Shown here: positions 56,851-64,000 of the stretch, one piece after another | How the letters are laid out: every line of letters starts with the position of its first letter | Numbering within the stretch: position 1 is the stretch's first letter | Source: Bactrocera neohumeralis | Taxonomy: Eukaryota; Arthropoda; Insecta; Diptera; Tephritidae | NCBI RefSeq assembly: GCF_024586455.1 | Contig: NC_065919.1 | Location: forward strand, 25,706,839 to 25,770,838 | Reading direction: 5' to 3' | DNA: 64,000 nt | Notes under the pieces: model-generated | The model's database searches: none | The model's input: only the letters and a program-made list of their open reading frames with translations | Told to the model about the DNA's origin: nothing | Program-made: the position numbers and the translations under genes

Positions 56851-58040
56851 TCTGGGCCCGAAATTTTTAATTTACATATTTACATATTTGTGGTGTGTTG
56901 AATTGCTTTGATAACATTGATTGTACCAAATTTGACTTTTCTTAATAACTCTATGAAAAGGATGCAAAATGGAGCATGACAGCTCAGATTTCGTTACTGT
57001 CTTACTTAGACTTTTAATTTTTCGTAAAGTATTTCAATATGTCTTATTGCTCTCTTTTTGGTAATTAACCCACGAAGGCCAATATTGCGAAACATTAGTA
57101 AATAATGTTCAGGCTGCTTAATAGTTTTAACTCCATTGATAGTAAACGAAAAATCTGATTAGCTCAAACTGCTTCCTGTTGTCAAAATATGCGATTAAAG
57201 GCGGTGCAGGGCACTTTTTGAAATACTGTAATCGTTTGACTCTCCACTACAGTCTTGAAAACTCTTATGACTTACATAGTACATATGTATGTATGTATGT
57301 ATGTAGTTGATAGCTGCTTTCAGATGAGTGTCTAGTGTCATAGATTCTCAAAATTTGGTCTCAATGAATTTTTCAATCCCTGAATAACTGTACTTTTAAG
57401 AATTCATATTTGAATGGTGAAAATTGATATCATTGCCCGTTATATTATATCTTCTTCAATGTTGAAAGACAGAACTGTTAGTCTACATAATAGGCTCATT
57501 TGTAGTCTCACACATTCTTGTGGACGCGTCTACTCTGCAGGCACCCTTAGCTGTGACAGCTACAACGCTGCAAGCAAAAACAATTTTATAATAAAAATTA
57601 GCATTTAAAATACAAAAATTGACAAAATTATTCTTTATATATTTTATATTATATTCTTTATTTTTATTATACTTACTTAATTCTCATACAACTTTAAATA
57701 TGTACATACATACATACATACATAATGATTACAAAACGCAATAGTAAACGGTATAATTCTCCATTTGAAATGTATTTTGCACTTTTTCACACAATGTTGT
57801 GCTAATGTGGTAATTAATATGAAATAATCCCTTATTGTCTGCTTCACATGTTAAAATGTATAATACTCGTGTATAAACATTTGCAAATTCACTTAAACCT
57901 TTCAATATGATAGCCTTAAATAAACTTATTAGACACTTTAATACAGTGCGGCAGTTTGCCTTCGGCTGCGTGCGAAACAAACGCATATAAAATACCATAT
58001 AATATACCATACATATGTACATATTTTTGGCCAATAATGT
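56850..58040. other. AT-rich spacer
   Basis: Two TATG/CATA runs (57282-57306, 57703-57722). No gene or other element is recognised. Confidence 0.4.
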
Positions 58041-58041
58041 A

Positions 58042-58640
58042 CACAGCTCAATAGCGCGACGTTAATGAAAATATTAGGGAGGTGCTTTAGAAATCAAATC
58101 AACTTTTTAATCACTACGTACAGTGTTGAATATCCGATGAAAACCCAAGTACTTTTAGCTTTCATAATGCAATTCGTCGAAAATAAAGACTTGAGAATTA
58201 AATTAAAGTTTTTTAGAAGCACGACCGTTTTTTTTTATATTTTACCCTCACATTTTGCCTTTTTTCTCAGCGATTGTCAAATTAAGCATCACTTTGAACA
58301 AGAACAAACCTTTTTCATAGGTAAATGTATTCTATATAATTTCCTTCTTCTCGGAGAAAATATAACGATCACCTCTAATCAAATGAATTTTGACTTTTGC
58401 ATTATCAGTTCATTATAAAATCGATGTTTGTGAACCTAAAAAACGGTTGTTTTTGGAAAGAAGAGAAACAAAATAATAATAATAGCAATTGATTGAATAT
58501 AATTAGCACCCACAAGTGCTAAATGGAATGGGACTTGGCTAGCAATAAACCACCAACAGTTTAGTTCTTAAATCGCAAAAACAAAAAAACCTTGTCGCGC
58601 GATTCAAGATAATAAATAAATTTGTAATGGCAAAGACATT
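58042..58640 (+). repeat. Local duplication, unit 1
   Basis: Starts ACACAGCTCAATAGCG; the match to 58872-59490 begins at offset 831. Shared blocks include TTAGGGAGGTGCTTTAG, TTTTTAATCACTACGTAC, GTAAATGTATTCTA and ATAATTAGCACCCACAAG. The ORF at 58065-58418 in this unit is broken in unit 2. Confidence 0.85.
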
Positions 58641-58871
58641 GAAGGCGATCGCACGAAAATGTTCACGAGTTATATACATATACATTTGGCCGATATGAAT
58701 TTTTAAACAGCTTGATAATTTTTTAAAAAAAAAAACGCATAAAATTTGCAAAATCTCATCGGTTCTTTATTTGAAACGTTAGATTGGTTCATGACATTTA
58801 CTTTTTGAAGATAATTTCATTTAAATGTATATAACCATATACATATGTACATATTAAGTAACACAAATGCC

Positions 58872-59490
58872 ACACAGCTCAATAGCGCCTCGTTAATGAA
58901 AATATTAGGGAGGTGCTTTAGAAATCAAATCAACTTTTTAATCACTACGTACAGTGCTAAATATCCGATGAAAAACCAAATACTTTTAGCTTTCATAAAG
59001 CAATTTCGAAAATAAAGAATTTCAGAATTAAATTATAGTTCCGTTAGAAGCTGACCGGATTGTTTTTATATTTTACCCATAAGGGATGGCCTAACATTCT
59101 CACCGGTAAGCATCACTTTGATAAGTGACTGATATTCCCGTTCTTATAGGTAAATGTATTCTAGGTATATATTTTCTTCTTCTCGTCTTATAACGATCAC
59201 TCTAATGCAAACTCCACTATTTGACTTTTGTGTATAAAGTAATCATTATAAAAATATTTGTGAACCTAAAAAAGCATTTATAAAAGAAGAGAAACAAATA
59301 ATAATAATAGCAATTGCATTGATAATAATTAGCACCCACAAGCGCAAAACGAATTGGGGGTGGCTACCAAGAAAACCACCAACAAAAAACACACTTAAAT
59401 CGCAAGCCACAAAGAAACCTTAGCATGCGCGATTCAAGAGAAAATAAAAAAATAAAATAAATAAATTTGAGAAATAATGGCAAAATCAGA
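58872..59490 (+). repeat. Local duplication, unit 2
   Basis: Partner of 58042-58640. The first 130 bp are nearly identical, and later parts carry many substitutions and short indels. Both units end near AAATAAATAAATTTG...AATGGCAAA. Confidence 0.85.
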
Positions 59491-59499
59491 CACTCGAAT

Positions 59500-61490
59500 G
59501 GCGTCTAAGGTTACATGAGGGTTATATACATACATACATATGTAGGTACAAACGTACTTACATACAAATGGGTACAAGGCGTACTCACGTTACTTCTGGC
59601 TCCATTGAGCAGAGAGTTAGCGGTTATGTGCGGGTGTTGTAGTGCTGCAGCTTGCCTCGGAGTGACTAATCATCATGTCAAATGCCAGTTTATTTGAATT
59701 TGTGGGTTTTGTTTCTAACGAATGGGCGTGTCTGCGGCACATAGCGGTATTTCCGTGGCATACAATTTCAAAAATTTAATAATTGGCATATTTGGTTTTT
59801 TGTTGCTACTTTTTAAGCTTGAACTGCTGGCAGAAATGATCATCTTCAACAAATATTTATTATCATTTGGCTGTATACACTGGTGGCGAATTCATAGAAA
59901 TACATAACTATAAATAAATATTCGGTAGGGATTTTTCGCAGAGATTCTACTTTTCTCTAGAAAACTACTACCATGAGCACATAGAGAGAAGGCCAATGGC
60001 GAAAGAGGAATTTCGACTATATGGTTTATCAAAATAGCAATTCCTGCTGAGAGTGATTGCTGAAAATTCTCTGACTATTTTTTCATAGGTTTGTAACTTT
60101 TTTGGTTGAAAGTTTATAATCGATTCTAGGATCAGTTTGGGTTGCTTTGCTAGTCACAAGCTTACTCTCAAGTGTTTCGATGTCGAACTATATTTTGATG
60201 AGCCCAATCGTAGTTTATTTGATATTAAAAAATTAGACGATCATCAAAAGATTTCAAATTAAAGAAGACAATATAAAAAATATAAAAAATACTGATGAGT
60301 TGAGTGGGCATGCAATTACTTATAAAAAACATTGTTAAATTATTTTAGAAATCGAATGTTGAGTTGTAGTTGGACGTTCTGACAAACATCAATCTAGTTG
60401 GACGCTCTTCTTTATGAAAGGGCAACCTCTGAGAGTTTCAGCCATAATTCAATCTGTCTAATTGTACAGAAGCTTCTATTTGTCGAATAGGAAGAGGAAT
60501 TTATCAACCACCTGCTGCGAAGCGCATGTCGTCTAAGTAAGAAAAGTAATATTTTTTGTATTATTCGGAAATGAAGAAGAGGAAGCGCAGCTACGAGGCT
60601 CCGTTGCAATTTATTTTGCGGCTACAGCAATAAAAGCCAACAAAAGTAGCCACCATTGTACACTTCTATTTTCTTTTCGATAAACTCCCACACACTTGGC
60701 CATTCATTCACTAATTCCACATTCAGTCGTTCATTCATTTAAACCTTCACATCTTCGAACAAATAACTACAAGTTTGCCGATTTTTACATATGTATCTAT
60801 TTATTGCCCACTGGAATGTGATCTTTCGCCTCTTTGTGCCTCCAGTCTGCTCGTAAATGTATGCTCTGGCGCGATCGATCGCTTGAATGCCGAACACTGA
60901 GCTGCTGCCAGCTGTTGGAGCGCCGTCTGCTCGGCTTATTTAGCTTGGGGCTTGCCATTTAAACTTGACCTTTATTCCGATTTTAGAAATGTAAATATGT
61001 GGCTTGCACAAATGTACTTATGTATATGTACATATGTAAATGTGTGCGTTTGATTACAATTGCTGGAGCTGTTAAACAATTGACCGTGCAACAGCGAGTA
61101 AAATCAGGAAGGCGGTAAGCCGGTCGGGCATTGTATATTTGTGTGAGCTACATACTCGGCTTGGGGAACGGTTGTAAATTGGCGTGGGTGTTCTTTTAGT
61201 GTGTTGTTTTTTTGTTTTGATTCTACTTCTGGCATTTTTTATATGTATTTAGTTTGTTGTCTAATTTTCCGTTTATTTTTTCGTTATTTGTTTCATTTAA
61301 CATTGCATTTGTGTTGCATGACTGAATTAACTGGAAGATATATGAAGATATGTATATATACTCACACTGCAACAACGTGTAATTGTTTTGTAGGAGACTG
61401 GATCTCCGAAGAATTGTCTAATAGAAACTGGTTCGGATATACTACATTTGCTTAATCACTTCCACCAATCCTCGAGATACTTCTAAGCTC
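59500..61490. other. Unique spacer
   Basis: No recognised transposon or gene. 60830-61000 is GC-richer (GGCGCGATCGATCGC, GAGCGCCGTCTGC) and could be regulatory. Frames here lack domains. Confidence 0.35.
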
Positions 61491-61491
61491 T

Positions 61492-61724
61492 AACGATCCT
61501 CACCTTTCATAGATATTTTTTTCACACTTTTCTCTTATCTTTAGTGAATATTATATCATTTGCCGTGCAAAATTGTGGCCAACCGGAAAGTGAATTAAAC
61601 CTTCTAACCTAACGATCCTCACCTTTCATAGATATTTTTTTCACACTTTTCTCTTATCTTTAGTGAATATTATATCATTTGCCGTGCAAAATTGTGGCCA
61701 ACCGGAAAGTGAATTAAACCTTCT
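61492..61724 (+). repeat. Near-perfect tandem duplication, 119-bp period
   Basis: AACGATCCTCACCTTTCATA through GTGAATTAAACCTTCT is present at 61492-61605 and again at 61611-61724, with no difference seen over the 114 bp compared. Confidence 0.9.
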
Positions 61725-61729
61725 TAACT

Positions 61730-62810
61730 ACCTGATTTTGGCATAAATTTTTGTAGCACTTTTGGTCTCTTCTGCGGTTTTTTTAATGTCTGGATGAGAG
61801 AAAGTTTATATGTAGATCGAAATAAACAAAGTTGTATATGATACCATCGCTTTCGATTCCCGTTTCGGTTTGACAATTGCATTAAGTATACTACAAGAAA
61901 TAGTAGCGAATAAAAGGTGAAACCTTCTTTATTGTTTGACTGCCACTTCATAGATCATTGATTTTATATGCGAATACATCTTAAGACATCGAGTTCATTT
62001 CTGACATTCTTTTAGTGCTTAGCAGTTGTCTCAAAATTTGTTGGGCTCCTGATTTATCAGAAAACACACGCGTTATTCCCGGTTTTTTTATAAAACTTTT
62101 GTAAACTTGACGTCATTCTTCCATAAATATTTATAGAAACAAGAAATAATAAGAAAGTTGATAAAACTAGTCTTTAGTAGTTTTGTTGTGCTATATTTAA
62201 GCGTGGGTTTGGATATAAGTATTTGTGATCACAAATCGTTTGTAACAGACGAAAAATAGATAGAAAAATGTCTAAATCATATGTTATGTTTCAATGAAAG
62301 ATCGTTTTGAGCAATTAGTTATATATAATTTCCTAGTTGACAATCTGTTTTTATGAATCAGCAGTAATCTGTCACCATCAGACGATTCCTTTTACCTTGA
62401 TATGTGGTAGATCATGTAGGAACCACTTTACCGTTTTCTCACTGCAATTTCATAATTTTTCGAAAATTTTCTTAGATTTTTGCAATCGATTTTTTAATTA
62501 TATATGATATTAATTATTAATTCAATTCAAAATGTCATATTAAAATTCTGGAATGCGCCACGTTAATAATTTTCAGTTCTAATTACATTTACTTCCAACT
62601 TGGCATACTTTTTTTCGTAATTTTTCGTTGCCTCTCGATGGAAGTCGATGTTTACAGCTGTAATAGAAACGTTTTCGACGTTTTACCGACGTTTTTACTA
62701 TATACATATTTACATATACGACTTATAATTAAGTAATCTGCTTCCGACTATAATAAGCCCTAGAAAAGCCAGTATATATTCGTACATGTACATATGCACG
62801 CATCTATTTT
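61730..62810. other. AT-rich spacer
   Basis: No recognised gene or transposon. Confidence 0.35.
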
Positions 62811-62815
62811 ACCAT

Positions 62816-62996
62816 GAGAGTAAAATAAAGTAATGAAAATCGTACTTACATATTTAGAAATGATTCAAAAATCGTTTAAGCTATTTGTTTATCTGATTTT
62901 TTTTTGATTTGAGAGTAAAATAAAGTAATGAAAATCGTACTTATGTACATATTTAGAAATGATTCAAAAATCGTTTAAGAAATTTGTTTATATATT
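62816..62996 (+). repeat. Direct duplication, 95-bp period
   Basis: GAGAGTAAAATAAAGTAATG and the following AAAATCGTACTTA..AGAAATGATTCAAAAATCG occur at 62816 and 62911. The second unit has a short extra TGTAC. Confidence 0.85.
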
Positions 62997-62999
62997 TTT

Positions 63000-64000
63000 T
63001 TTGTTGTTTTACGTCAAAAATATGTCTGCATATTTCGAAGATTTCACACGTTTCGTTAATATCTGCGTGGGTGGGTCAAAAAACAGGCAGTGAATAATAA
63101 GCTATTAAGTAGACATACATACACACTTTAAAGGTATTTGAACTGAAAGAAAAAAATATAAATAAAACTGCGCCATTGACGGGTGAGACATTTCAAACAG
63201 ACAATAAAAGAATGGTGAAATTAAAATAAAGAATAATAAACAAAAGAATGCCAAATTTAACCTTAAACGGACTACAACTCAGTTATATGCAAGAAAATAT
63301 GTCAAATCAAATTTAAAAAAAGTTTACTTTCTTTCTAGACAATTTTCGTGAATTTTAATTATTCATATAGTAAAATAAATAAAAACTATTATCAAATAAT
63401 TTATAGTAAATAATAAACAAAGTGTAAAGCGTAGAAAACACAAATATTTTTATGACTGACAGCTGACAAATGCTTATGGCGAAACTTTGTCAAAATCGTT
63501 GTCAAAACAATTCAAATGGCAGTTAAAAATTTGACTGATTGTTTATATTATATTTTTTATTTTTGTGTATGTATGTATGTGTGATAATATTAATAATAAT
63601 TTTCTTCGCAATAAATCAAAAGTCATTAGGGGCTTTCGTGATGCTCACGGCTTTTTGCACTAATGGAGGGCATTGCTAGTGGCAGGTATCGCTGTTGTGC
63701 ATATACATACATATGTACGTGGCACACCCCTTACGCCTCTGATTCACAGTATTCATAAAATCGTTTGTGTATGTATGTATGTATGTATTGCTTTTGAAAT
63801 AAATTATTTACGGTGCTGCAAATATTTTTGTAAGATTGGTTGTGATTGCTTGGTGGTACATACTTGTAATGATTTGTTATGCGGCATTATTTTTTATTAT
63901 TTCATTTTATTTATTTTCTTTTTGCATTTTTATGTATTTGTGTAATTTGGTATGCATTCACTAGTGCAAAATATCATTACAAAATTACGATTGGCCTTCA
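63000..64000. other. AT-rich end of the window
   Basis: TATG/CATA runs at 63566-63580, 63703-63718 and 63767-63788. The 90-aa frame at 63673-63945 is built from them and from T-rich DNA. No gene is called. Confidence 0.4.

Noticed and set aside
58065..58418. 117-aa open frame
   Set aside because: The duplicated unit at 58872 carries the same region with early stops and frameshifts, and there is no domain.

Overview
The window looks like nuclear DNA of a higher fly, most likely a tephritid fruit fly (Bactrocera-like). The grounds are AT-rich sequence, short spliceosomal introns, very abundant (CATA)n/(TATG)n microsatellites, and a transposon mix of mariner, Tc1, Helitron/Helentron and R1/LOA-type non-LTR elements. 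The species call is inference; no database search was possible. No CRISPR array, bacterial operon, LTR retrotransposon or tRNA gene was recognised. All convincing host coding sequence lies in the first 16 kb. Four genes are supported: (1) the 3' part of a C2H2 zinc-finger gene (+, exons 1559-2041, 4255-4404, 4466-4554) whose start lies before the window; (2) a complete DNAJC3/P58IPK-type ER co-chaperone (+, exons 8576-8672, 8893-9006, 9075-9274, 9334-10422; 499 aa); (3) a single-exon LEM-domain inner nuclear membrane protein (-, 12061-13899; 612 aa); (4) ribosomal protein eL33/RpL35A (+, exons 15317-15532, 15600-15827, 15899-15922; 155 aa). These genes are neighbours but do not form a pathway. 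At 18.3 kb there is a well-formed Inr+DPE core promoter followed by good splice donors (19048, 19791). It looks like the non-coding first exon of a + strand gene whose coding exons lie beyond the window, so much of 20-64 kb may be one very long intron or intergenic space. From 20 kb on I find no convincing host coding exon. The region is filled with nested and decayed mobile elements: a Tc1-type element with a lost catalytic Asp, three mariner copies (one of them in the zinc-finger 3' UTR), two TTAA-flanked piggyBac-like non-autonomous elements, several MITE families, pogo-like ends, two canonical Helitron-type elements, two families of Helentron-associated (DINE-1/mini-me-like) elements with five near-complete copies all in the same orientation, several 5'-truncated non-LTR elements with (CTAAC)n or poly(A) tails, and a hAT transposase fragment. 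Between these lie unique AT-rich stretches and local duplications (58/59 kb, 61.5 kb, 62.8 kb, 38.8/39.7 kb). Nothing seen amounts to a proven new system. The most promising leads are an ERSE-like plus UPRE-like pair upstream of the DNAJC3 gene, the shared build of the two Helentron-like families, non-LTR tails made of the ancestral insect telomere unit CCTAA/TTAGG, and the orphan DPE promoter at 18.3 kb.
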